Shown piece by piece: positions 1 to 6,138 of a stretch of DNA of 7,724 bases. The stretch is from Caryophanales bacterium UBA3260. GTDB lineage: Bacteria; Bacillota_I; Bacilli_A; RF39; UBA660. The stretch lies in NCBI GenBank assembly GCA_002362595.1, contig DEUO01000109.1, forward strand, positions 1-7,724. Direction: 5' to 3'. A program made the position numbers and the translations under genes. The notes beneath the pieces are model-generated. The model did not search any database. It had not been told where the DNA came from and was given only the letters and a program-made list of their open reading frames with translations. Numbering within the stretch: the first letter of the stretch is position 1; each line of letters starts with the position of its first letter.

Positions 1-1988
1 ATTTTATTTTGTAGATATTTTTTTACTTTTATTATTTCTTTTGAAGCCATGTCATAATCTTTAGAAGCTATTTTTACACTTGTAATATAATAATATGGCG
101 GATAATCTAATTTATGTCTATTATTCATTTCATAATTATAAAATGCTTTATAATCATTTTTTTGAACACATTTTAATGTATAATTATCAGGATTAAATGT
201 TTGTAATATAACTTCTCCTGGTAATTCATTTCTTCCTGCTCTTCCTGATACTTGTGCTAGTAAGTCAAAAGTTCTTTCTCCACTTCTAAAATCAGGAATA
301 TTTAAAGTAGCATCAGCATTAATAACTCCTACTAATGTTACTAAAGGAAAATTAAGACCTTTAGATATCATCTGTGTTCCCAGTAATATATCATATTCAT
401 GATTTCTAAATTTATTTATAATATCTTCATGAGTACCTTTATTTCTTGTTGTATCTGCATCCATTCTAATTATTCTTGCTGCTGGCAATATCTTTTTTAA
501 TTCTTGTTCTAACTTTTCTGTCCCAAGTCCATAATCTGCTAATGCTTTTTCATGGCATTCTGGACATTCTTCACCTTTAAATACTGTATAACCGCAATAA
601 TGACATCTTAAATTATTAGAAGTCTTATGATATGTCATAGCTATATCACAATTAGGACATTTATATGTATAACCACATGACTTACAAGAAACAACCGTTG
701 AATAACCGCGTCTATTAAGAAGTAATATAACTTGTTCTTTCTTTACTAATCTATCTGCCATTTTATCTTTTAATATTTTTGAAAAAATTACATTTCTTTT
801 TTTCATTTCTTCTGCCATATCAACTATTTCTACTTTAGGTAAAATAGATTTACCTACTCGATGTGGCATTTCTACATATTTATAAACGCCTTTTAAAGCT
901 CTTGACATTGATTCTAAAGATGGTGTTGCACTACCTAAAACTATTGGTATATGATTATATTCTTTTCTAAATTCTGCCATATCTCTAGCATGATATCTCG
1001 GATTAGTATCTTGCTTAAATGTCTCACTATGTTCTTCATCCATAATTATTATTCCTAAATTACAAAGTGGTGTAAATATAGCACTTCTAGTCCCTACAAC
1101 AATATGAACTTCATTACGTAATATCTTTATATATTCATCATACTTTTCTCCATCAGATAATCCACTATGAAATATCGCAACATCATTACCAAAACATTCA
1201 TAAAATCTATCAACTATCTGAGTAGTTAAAGATATCTCAGGTACTAAATATATTGCCGTCTTACCAGAATTTACTACTCTCCTAATAAGTTCTATATATA
1301 CTTCTGTCTTACCAGATCCAGTAACTCCATGAAGTAAATAAGTATTATTACTATTTAAATCTATATTATCTAAAGCTTTTTGTTGTTCTAGAGTAAAAGT
1401 TATCTTATCATCTTTAATATTATTTTTATTAATTCTATATACTTGTTCCTTCTCTTCTATTACTATTTCATCATTTAATAAAGTCCTAAGTGGTTCTCCA
1501 CTAAAAGTATTTTTTAATACTCTTTCTTTTTCTAATAACTTCTTTAATATTTCATTTTGTTTATGTCTTCCTGGATGTTTATTAATTCTATCTTCTATTT
1601 CTTCTTTACTTTTATTTAATCTAATATATATTAAATACTTAGTATAATCTTTTTTTTGCATTTTAACTTTAAGAGAACTAGGTAACATCGTCTGATAAGC
1701 AGCTATCTTAGTACATAATGTCTTTTGTTGTAAATAACTACCTAATTCCATTAATTCTTCATTAAGGCAAAAGTATTTATCTACTATATTATTTATCTCT
1801 TTTACTTCATAATCGCCTTCAAAATTGTTTATTATCTTAACTACAAACCCATATATTAAATTATTTACAAATGGAACTAATACTTTCATTCCTATCTTAA
1901 TATCTTCCCTTAAAGAATCTGGAATCATATATGTAAATGTCTTATCTATTGCTTTAGCACTATATTCTATTAATACTTCTGCATACAT
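1..1988 (-). CDS. priA: Primosomal protein N' (replication restart helicase PriA), 3' end beyond window
   Basis: PriA is a 3'-to-5' DNA helicase that recognises stalled or collapsed forks and starts reloading of the replicative helicase in the cytoplasm. I translated 662 codons without a stop. The N-terminal DNA-binding and winged-helix part covers about residues 1-195. The helicase motifs follow: TLEQQKAL (199-206), Walker A GVTGSGKT (221-228), DEEH (317-320), GSATPS (352-357), GTQMISKG (537-544) and SGRAGR (581-586). Eight cysteines at 435, 438, 444, 447, 462, 465, 475 and 478 form the two-zinc PriA insertion. The ATG at 1988 has GAGG seven bases upstream; a second ATG four bases on is out of frame and stops at once. 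The C-terminus, probably some tens of residues, lies past position 1. Bacillus-like wording such as SKGLNFP and the SGRAGR block supports a Firmicutes origin. The identification is essentially certain. Confidence 0.97.
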   Translation of the reverse strand, partial: MYAEVLIEYSAKAIDKTFTYMIPDSLREDIKIGMKVLVPFVNNLIYGFVVKIINNFEGDYEVKEINNIVDKYFCLNEELMELGSYLQQKTLCTKIAAYQTMLPSSLKVKMQKKDYTKYLIYIRLNKSKEEIEDRINKHPGRHKQNEILKKLLEKERVLKNTFSGEPLRTLLNDEIVIEEKEQVYRINKNNIKDDKITFTLEQQKALDNIDLNSNNTYLLHGVTGSGKTEVYIELIRRVVNSGKTAIYLVPEISLTTQIVDRFYECFGNDVAIFHSGLSDGEKYDEYIKILRNEVHIVVGTRSAIFTPLCNLGIIIMDEEHSETFKQDTNPRYHARDMAEFRKEYNHIPIVLGSATPSLESMSRALKGVYKYVEMPHRVGKSILPKVEIVDMAEEMKKRNVIFSKILKDKMADRLVKKEQVILLLNRRGYSTVVSCKSCGYTYKCPNCDIAMTYHKTSNNLRCHYCGYTVFKGEECPECHEKALADYGLGTEKLEQELKKILPAARIIRMDADTTRNKGTHEDIINKFRNHEYDILLGTQMISKGLNFPLVTLVGVINADATLNIPDFRSGERTFDLLAQVSGRAGRNELPGEVILQTFNPDNYTLKCVQKNDYKAFYNYEMNNRHKLDYPPYYYITSVKIASKDYDMASKEIIKVKKYLQNK

Positions 1989-2014
1989 ATAATCGCCTCA
2001 CTCTTTTAATTCAT

Positions 2015-2025
2015 ATTATATCATA
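2015..2025 (-). promoter_or_regulatory. priA promoter, extended -10
   Basis: On the minus strand the site reads TATGATATAAT, a perfect TATAAT with the TRTG extension typical of Gram-positive sigma-A promoters. It ends 26 bases before the priA ATG. No convincing -35 hexamer is seen 16-18 bases upstream, so the extended -10 probably carries recognition. Confidence 0.7.
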
Positions 2026-2067
2026 CTTAAATAAGATATTTATAAGTAAAATAATTTAATTTATATT

Positions 2068-2078
2068 TATGTTATAAT
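2068..2078 (+). promoter_or_regulatory. Promoter of the HEFLH protein gene, extended -10
   Basis: TATGTTATAAT has a perfect -10 with a TRTG extension and a weak -35. Only 16 bases separate the -10 from the ATG at 2095, so the predicted transcript starts about ten bases before the start codon and the leader is little more than the ribosome binding site (AAGGTG, 2084-2089). It is divergent from the priA promoter 43 bp away. Confidence 0.65.
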
Positions 2079-2094
2079 TAATGAAGGTGATAGT

Positions 2095-3603
2095 ATGATA
2101 GACGCATTAATCAGCTTAGCTATGATAAAAAAGACCGGTACTAATATATGTAGAGGTATATATTATAACTACATCTCAAGAATTTTTGATTTAAATGATT
2201 TTCTAACTAAATATGAAAATGATTTAAATAATTCTGTAAGAACATTATCTCTAGTTGAACCATCTTTTGTCAGTAAAGAAGTATTAAAGTCTTGCTTTGA
2301 TACTTTAAAAGAAAATATAACTCCCGAAGAACTAATATTAGTTACTAATCGTCTTCAAGATATTAAAGTAAAAAGAGGTTTATTTAGTTTCACAAACAAT
2401 GGAATATTTAATAATTCTCTTAATTTATTAAAATATTACACAAAAAAATCTTTAATGCATGAATTTCTCCATCTAGCATCAAGCTATTATAATAAAGAAA
2501 ATAAAATCTGGTTATGTGGTTTCGAAAGTAGTTATAAAGCTCTAAAAATTGGTAGAGGTATAACTGAAGGATATACTGAATTATTTGCATCTAGATTTGA
2601 AAAAAGAGAAGTTCATTCATATAAAGAAATAACTGAAATATGTGAACTATTAGAACTACTATTTGATAATCATGATGATGTAAGAAAATTATACTTTAGT
2701 TGTGACTTTCCTTCTTTTATAAAAAAACTAAGAGAATATATGACTATTCAAGAAGCTTTTAACTTAATCCGTGAAATTGATCTACTAATCTACAATAAAG
2801 AAATAAGTAACTCTCTTAATATAAAACTATTTATATACAAAAAGTTTATTGAAAAATGTCATGATAAAGAAAAAATTTCTAATATGATTGCTCTAATTAC
2901 TAAACAAGAAGGAACTGCTACTATTGATGATACAATAAATAAACATAATAGCAATATAGAAAATCAAGATTCATCTGAAAGCTTTAGAAGAATAGCTAAA
3001 AATAGTATTAAAAAAGCCGTTACTACAGCAGCTATATGTACATCGCTTCTTCTTACTAGCAATATCTTTATAAGTCCTAATTCTATAAAAGAAGCAAGCA
3101 GATTAGTTAACGCCCATATGACAAATAATTACTCTGTTAGTTTTACAGACGACTATTATTTATCATATATTCAAACTAACAATAGTATAAATGGAACTGA
3201 CCTATATACTTCATTAATAAGAAAAGATATTGAATACTTCTCATTAAATGATGAATATTATACAAAGTCTGGCGGCGAAATAACCATCGAAGATTGTGAA
3301 ATAACTATTAAGAAATACTTAGGAGATGCTAATGAAAAAACTGAACATACTAAAGAAAAAGATTCATATATAATAGAAAATGGTAAAGTATATTCTGTAT
3401 CTTATATTAACTATCAACAAGTAACATTAAGTGATGGTCGTATTATTACTCCAGTTTTTGATATAGCTAAAAACTTAAAAGATAATTACTATATTAATCT
3501 TATAAGTAAAAGAAGTGTTATGTCTAAAAGTTTTAATGAACTAAAAGATTTATATTTAATTAGCGATTCTAAAGAAGAAAGATTAAGTGGAAAAACAAAA
3601 TAA
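2095..3603 (+). CDS. Putative membrane-tethered gluzincin-like zinc metalloprotease, family not recognised
   Basis: The 502-residue product carries HEFLH at 122-126, the HExxH zinc signature: His122 and His126 would bind zinc and Glu123 would be the catalytic base. About 32 residues on, GITEGYTE (155-162) supplies a glutamate, probably Glu158, in the style of a gluzincin third ligand. Residues 1-300 are otherwise helical and charged. A moderately hydrophobic segment at 308-327 follows a basic stretch (RR, KK), which by the positive-inside rule puts the protease domain in the cytosol and the roughly 170-residue, Tyr/Asn/Ser-rich C-terminus outside. A cytosolic protease plus outer domain recalls BlaR1/MecR1 in outline only, with no sequence kinship visible. 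Start: ATG with AAGGTG five bases upstream; the next Met (residue 10) lacks a site. It is a lone plus-strand gene ending in a bidirectional hairpin. A protease role is inferred from the motif; substrate and pathway are unknown. Confidence 0.75.
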   Translation: MIDALISLAMIKKTGTNICRGIYYNYISRIFDLNDFLTKYENDLNNSVRTLSLVEPSFVSKEVLKSCFDTLKENITPEELILVTNRLQDIKVKRGLFSFTNNGIFNNSLNLLKYYTKKSLMHEFLHLASSYYNKENKIWLCGFESSYKALKIGRGITEGYTELFASRFEKREVHSYKEITEICELLELLFDNHDDVRKLYFSCDFPSFIKKLREYMTIQEAFNLIREIDLLIYNKEISNSLNIKLFIYKKFIEKCHDKEKISNMIALITKQEGTATIDDTINKHNSNIENQDSSESFRRIAKNSIKKAVTTAAICTSLLLTSNIFISPNSIKEASRLVNAHMTNNYSVSFTDDYYLSYIQTNNSINGTDLYTSLIRKDIEYFSLNDEYYTKSGGEITIEDCEITIKKYLGDANEKTEHTKEKDSYIIENGKVYSVSYINYQQVTLSDGRIITPVFDIAKNLKDNYYINLISKRSVMSKSFNELKDLYLISDSKEERLSGKTK

Positions 3604-3627
3604 AAAGAACTATTGTTAGTTCTTTTT
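3602..3627. terminator. Bidirectional terminator between the HEFLH gene and deoD
   Basis: This is a perfect 11-bp inverted repeat (AAAAAGAACTA / TAGTTCTTTTT) with a four-base loop. It has a T-run on the 3' side in both orientations because the A/T ends of the stem are symmetric. It overlaps the stop codon of the plus-strand gene and lies 54-79 bases past the deoD stop, so it can serve both convergent genes. Confidence 0.8.
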
Positions 3628-3630
3628 ATC

Positions 3631-3660
3631 TTAGTGGCATCATTGATGCTGTATCACTAA
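3631..3660. repeat. Bulged inverted repeat downstream of deoD
   Basis: TTAGTG-GCATC pairs with GATGC and CACTAA, giving an 11-bp composite stem with a three-base loop and a five-base bulge (TGTAT) on one arm. It lies between the bidirectional terminator and the deoD stop and has no U-tail of its own. It may be a 3' mRNA-stabilising hairpin of the deoD transcript or an accessory part of the terminator; the role is not established. Confidence 0.45.
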
Positions 3661-3680
3661 ACCCTTTTTATTTATTAGAA

Positions 3681-3698
3681 CTAGATTATAGAATCTAG
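3681..3698. repeat. Perfect 7-bp inverted repeat over the deoD stop codon
   Basis: CTAGATT and AATCTAG are separated by ATAG and cover the last codons and TAG stop of deoD. No T-run follows on the minus strand, so it is not a canonical terminator. The symmetry may be chance or may form a small hairpin at the end of the message. Confidence 0.3.
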
Positions 3699-4406
3699 AG
3701 CTAATACTATCATGTCATTTAGAGAATTCTGTCTCTCATTAGCGCTTACCTTTCGGTCGCTAAATTTAGAGTCAGTCGCTGTTACCAAAACAGCAGCTTC
3801 ACGATTAAATGAATTAGCAATGTGAATTAAACCAAAGCTTTCCATGTCTTCACCCAAGATGTTCAAGTCTGATGGAACTCTTTTATAAATAGCTTCATCA
3901 TCAACATAAGGACCAAAAACATCAGTAGTCATAAGTGTTCCTTTATGAACCTTTAATCTCTTTTTCTTTGCTGTTTCTTCTATTTTATTTACTAAGTTCA
4001 TAGAAGGAACAACAACATTCTCTTCATATCCATTATATGAAAAGGCGAAATTTGATTCACTATAAACCTTATCGGCTAGGATAATTTCAGGGATTTCTAC
4101 TTCTTTAGATCCAACACCACACGTACCTATACGAATTATTTTTTGAACATCGTAGAAATAAAATAATTCAAAAGCATAGATTCCACATGATGGCATGCCC
4201 ATTCCATGACCCATCACAGTTATTCTCTTTCCTTGATAAGTTCCTGTAAATCCTAACATATTACGTACATTCGTAACTTCTTTAGCATTCTTCAAGAATT
4301 TATCTGCAATATATTTTGCCCTGAGTGGATCACCAGGAAATATAACAACATCTGCTATATCTTCTTTTTTGGCATTCATATGAATCGGTTCATTCTGCGG
4401 CTTCAT
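3681..4406 (-). CDS. deoD: Purine nucleoside phosphorylase, DeoD type
   Basis: DeoD splits purine (deoxy)nucleosides with phosphate into base and (deoxy)ribose-1-phosphate for salvage in the cytosol; family members are hexamers. The 241-residue product matches the family length. By comparison with remembered E. coli DeoD, His9 equals the nucleoside-contacting His4, PGDPLRAK (24-31) and Arg48 are phosphate-site elements, MGHGMG is at 65-70, RIGTCG (92-97) matches the RVGSCG phosphate loop, Met188-Glu189 match the ribose site, Asp212 is the catalytic aspartate and Arg225 its partner. Differences: Thr95 for the phosphate serine, Asp187 for the usual Glu, and TDSKF where SDH is usual. The start at 4406 is chosen because AGGAGG lies eight bases upstream; the in-frame ATG at 4442 lies upstream of the -10 box. 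The gene looks slightly richer in G+C than its neighbours, with more GAG, CAG and ACG codons. It has its own promoter and terminator. Confidence 0.95.
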   Translation of the reverse strand: MKPQNEPIHMNAKKEDIADVVIFPGDPLRAKYIADKFLKNAKEVTNVRNMLGFTGTYQGKRITVMGHGMGMPSCGIYAFELFYFYDVQKIIRIGTCGVGSKEVEIPEIILADKVYSESNFAFSYNGYEENVVVPSMNLVNKIEETAKKKRLKVHKGTLMTTDVFGPYVDDEAIYKRVPSDLNILGEDMESFGLIHIANSFNREAAVLVTATDSKFSDRKVSANERQNSLNDMIVLALDSII

Positions 4407-4414
4407 GAAGTATA

Positions 4415-4461
4415 CCTCCTCTATGATTCTATTATACATCATTAATTTTTATTTTTGTCAA
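4415..4461 (-). promoter_or_regulatory. deoD promoter and strong ribosome binding site
   Basis: On the minus strand a perfect TTGACA (4456-4461) is followed after 19 bases by a perfect TATAAT (4431-4436), then AGGAGG (4415-4420) eight bases before the deoD ATG. The 19-base spacer is longer than the usual 17. This is the only promoter in the window with a consensus -35, and the ribosome binding site is the strongest. A second TTGACA at 4489-4494, with AATTAT 17 bases on (4466-4471), could be a weaker upstream promoter. Confidence 0.7.
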
Positions 4462-4467
4462 TTAAAT

Positions 4468-4538
4468 AATTGTCGTTTACATATATTGTGTCAAAAATAA
4501 CGTAAAAGATAAATTGTAAACAATTATAATCATTTACA
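4468..4538. promoter_or_regulatory. Candidate operator cluster upstream of deoD
   Basis: Several TGTAAA/TTTACA half-sites lie just upstream of the deoD -35. TGTAAA (4515-4520) and TTTACA (4533-4538) form an inverted pair 12 bases apart. AATTGT-AA-ACAATT (4512-4525) is a perfect 6-bp dyad. Another TTTACA is at 4476-4481. On the minus strand, 4468-4481 read TGTAAACGACAATT, whose left half fits the CcpA cre consensus (TGWAANCG) while the right half does not. The spacing suits a transcription factor, but in DNA this AT-rich chance half-sites are common. Confidence 0.3.
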
Positions 4539-4539
4539 C

Positions 4540-4563
4540 AAAAAAACTAGTCATTGACTAGCT
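4540..4563 (-). terminator. Rho-independent terminator of the deaminase-like gene
   Basis: Read on the minus strand, CTAGTC-AAT-GACTAG forms a 6-bp stem, extendable by G-U and A-U pairs, followed directly by seven Ts. It starts at the stop codon of the deaminase-like gene and lies before the deoD promoter, separating the two transcripts. Confidence 0.8.
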
Positions 4564-4973
4564 CAATTCTTTTTAACTCTATAAGTTCCCCACCAATCTG
4601 GTAATAAATCAACCATTTTCTTTATTTCTTTCTTTTCATAATTAACTAATACTTCAATATCATCAATACCATTACTTAATTCTAAAAGATAACCATAATA
4701 TTCATCACTAGGTTCTATAACTTCTTCAAGTTCATTTAATAAAACCATCTTTTTAAGTACATGCTCGCCATCATTTAACATCGCTACAATTGCATTTTTC
4801 TCTGCACTACTATTAATACTAGTAGAAGACTTAACATTAATTCCTGTATATATTTTATCATTACCACCTAATATAGCACATGAACTATTACCATATTCAA
4901 TAAATGGTGATATTTCTTTCCCTTTTAACTTACTCTTAGCTGCTCTATATAACTCATTCCAAATTCTTTCCAT
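4563..4973 (-). CDS. Cytidine deaminase-fold protein lacking all three zinc cysteines
   Basis: The 136-residue product has the layout of Firmicutes cytidine deaminase-like proteins: CAILGG (32-37), IYTGINV (41-47), the active-site helix SAEKNAI (56-62), and DWWGTYR near the C-terminus (126-132). Active members use [C/H]AE and PCxxC to hold zinc for hydrolytic deamination. Here Ser56 replaces the first ligand and PSDEY (88-92) replaces PCxxC, while Glu58, the proton-shuttle glutamate, remains. Codons at the three sites are AGT, AGT and TAT, each one base from a Cys codon. The frame is intact and core motifs are kept, so this looks like a maintained pseudo-enzyme rather than a decaying gene. 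The ATG at 4973 is preferred to an in-frame TTG two codons upstream, because GAGATGG is six bases before the ATG. It has its own promoter and may also receive read-through from the gene at 5032. Confidence 0.8.
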   Translation of the reverse strand: MERIWNELYRAAKSKLKGKEISPFIEYGNSSCAILGGNDKIYTGINVKSSTSINSSAEKNAIVAMLNDGEHVLKKMVLLNELEEVIEPSDEYYGYLLELSNGIDDIEVLVNYEKKEIKKMVDLLPDWWGTYRVKKN

Positions 4974-4995
4974 AAACAACCATCTCTTGCTATGT

Positions 4996-5024
4996 ATAAT
5001 ACCATAAGTCTTTTTAATTTACAA
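4996..5024 (-). promoter_or_regulatory. Promoter of the deaminase-like gene
   Basis: On the minus strand TTGTAA (5019-5024), a 17-base spacer and TATTAT (4996-5001) with a TATG extension (TATGGTATTAT, 4996-5006) make a good sigma-A promoter. The -35 lies seven bases past the stop codon of the upstream gene, so the promoter is squeezed into the short intergenic gap. Confidence 0.7.
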
Positions 5025-5031
5025 ATAAACT

Positions 5032-6048
5032 TTATCTAGTATATTCAGGTGTTACATATATCGCATTATTTTTCTCATTTTCATCATTTTGTTCTGTTAT
5101 AAATAATGAAACACTAAAGTTTTCTACTTCCTTAACTTTCTTTTTAGGTATAGTTATATAAAATATATCTCGAGCACTTCTAAATACCTCAGCATTTAAT
5201 TCTGCTCCATCAAATAATTCACCATTAATTAATAATTTCTTAATAGTAAATTTCTTAATAATAAAATCTGAATTTTCAAAATAGAAATATATATAAGTAT
5301 TATCTTTATCAGCCTCAGTTTTATAATAATATAAGATATTATCTTCACCACCATTTTTATATCTATATATTTCAATAGTTCCTTTTACATCATTATCATA
5401 TTTTATATTATTATGCATTTTAAAATTAAAATATCCTTGTAATTTAGTATTAATACCCTTTGAATCATTTTTATAAAATGAAACAAATATACCAAGACGA
5501 GAAAATGATAATATATTATATCTATCTAAATCAGTTTGATTTATTCTTACTTCTATTGTTCTAGTTACTTCAGTTATTTCTCCAACATCAATATCCAAAT
5601 CTATTACATAGCCATCTACAATTGCTTTTTCAATACGAATATCTCTTAATACTTCTGTTGGAGTTAATTCAAGCATAAAACTATATCCTTTATCATCACG
5701 TTTTAAGTCTTTAGGATTCATTCCTAGTCCTCTAAAATTTGTTGAAGAAGGAAATATTTCCGGTATAACTATTTCTTGCTTACTATTATTTTTACCCTTA
5801 CCCTTAGATTTATTACCAAATTCAAATAATGGCGGATCATCTTCTGACTGCCATGGCAATCTTATCTCCCAATTAATCTTATCACGATTAAAATAGATTC
5901 CTAAACCTACTCCACCTATTACTAAAAATATAACAACAACCATAAAAATTATAGCTCTTATGTTAGTCTTTGGTTTTTCAATTTCTATTAAATTCTGTGC
6001 AATAAACTGATCATTAACATAAGCATCCTTTTCATTTCTTCTAGCCAT
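5032..6048 (-). CDS. Membrane-anchored protein with two tandem beta-rich domains, function unknown
   Basis: I do not recognise a named family. The 338 residues start with a charged cytosolic tail (1-31), then a strong membrane span at about 32-53 (IIFMVVVIFLVIGG core). A Trp/Pro-containing juxtamembrane stretch and a Lys/Gly/Asn linker (79-91) lead to a large, strand-rich outer part. Positive charges before the span give N-in, C-out topology. Two segments, about 113-195 and 236-322, share a spaced pattern: Y-x-F-x-x-E, I-x-K-x-x-I-x-G, E-V-x-R, I-T/R-I, N-x-S and F-V/I-S/T. This suggests a duplicated Ig-like sandwich. The ATG at 6048 has AAGGA 11 bases upstream, rather far; no in-frame alternative is better. 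It has its own extended -10 promoter. No terminator is visible before the deaminase-like gene 58 bases on, so co-transcription is possible. A cell-surface role is inferred from topology only. Confidence 0.75.
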   Translation of the reverse strand: MARRNEKDAYVNDQFIAQNLIEIEKPKTNIRAIIFMVVVIFLVIGGVGLGIYFNRDKINWEIRLPWQSEDDPPLFEFGNKSKGKGKNNSKQEIVIPEIFPSSTNFRGLGMNPKDLKRDDKGYSFMLELTPTEVLRDIRIEKAIVDGYVIDLDIDVGEITEVTRTIEVRINQTDLDRYNILSFSRLGIFVSFYKNDSKGINTKLQGYFNFKMHNNIKYDNDVKGTIEIYRYKNGGEDNILYYYKTEADKDNTYIYFYFENSDFIIKKFTIKKLLINGELFDGAELNAEVFRSARDIFYITIPKKKVKEVENFSVSLFITEQNDENEKNNAIYVTPEYTR

Positions 6049-6077
6049 ATCTAAACACGTCCTTATTATATATTCTT

Positions 6078-6088
6078 ATTATATCATA
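6078..6088 (-). promoter_or_regulatory. Promoter of the membrane-anchored protein gene, extended -10
   Basis: The minus strand reads TATGATATAAT, identical over 11 bases to the priA promoter core, 29 bases before the ATG at 6048. The -35 region is AT-only and poor. It lies just past the terminator of the upstream gene, marking a new transcription unit. Confidence 0.7.
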
Positions 6089-6108
6089 AAGAATAATATA
6101 TATTTATA

Positions 6109-6138
6109 AAAACTGAAAAGACTCTTCTTTTCAGTTTT
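6109..6138 (-). terminator. Terminator of the 519-residue protein gene
   Basis: A perfect 12-bp inverted repeat (AAAACTGAAAAG / CTTTTCAGTTTT) has a six-base loop and a T-run on the minus-strand 3' side. It overlaps the stop codon at 6137-6139. The A-rich 5' arm makes it look bidirectional, but no plus-strand gene ends here. Confidence 0.8.

Noticed and set aside
4407..4442. Longer deoD reading frame starting at an upstream in-frame ATG (12 extra codons).
   Set aside because: That ATG lies upstream of the TATAAT box at 4431-4436, and the AGGAGG site is positioned for the ATG at 4406, which also gives the normal DeoD N-terminus with the nucleoside-contacting His near residue 9.
4563..4565. Mollicutes genetic code with TGA as tryptophan.
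   Set aside because: TGA ends the deaminase-like gene right at its terminator and just after the family's normal C-terminal DWWG block; tryptophans in the window are TGG.
4974..4979. TTG start two codons upstream of the deaminase-like ATG.
   Set aside because: The GAGATGG ribosome site is six bases from the ATG at 4973 and would directly abut the TTG.
5775..5815. Lys/Gly/Asn run in the membrane protein as a nucleic-acid-binding motif.
   Set aside because: It lies just past the membrane span on the predicted outer side and has low complexity; a flexible linker is the simpler reading.
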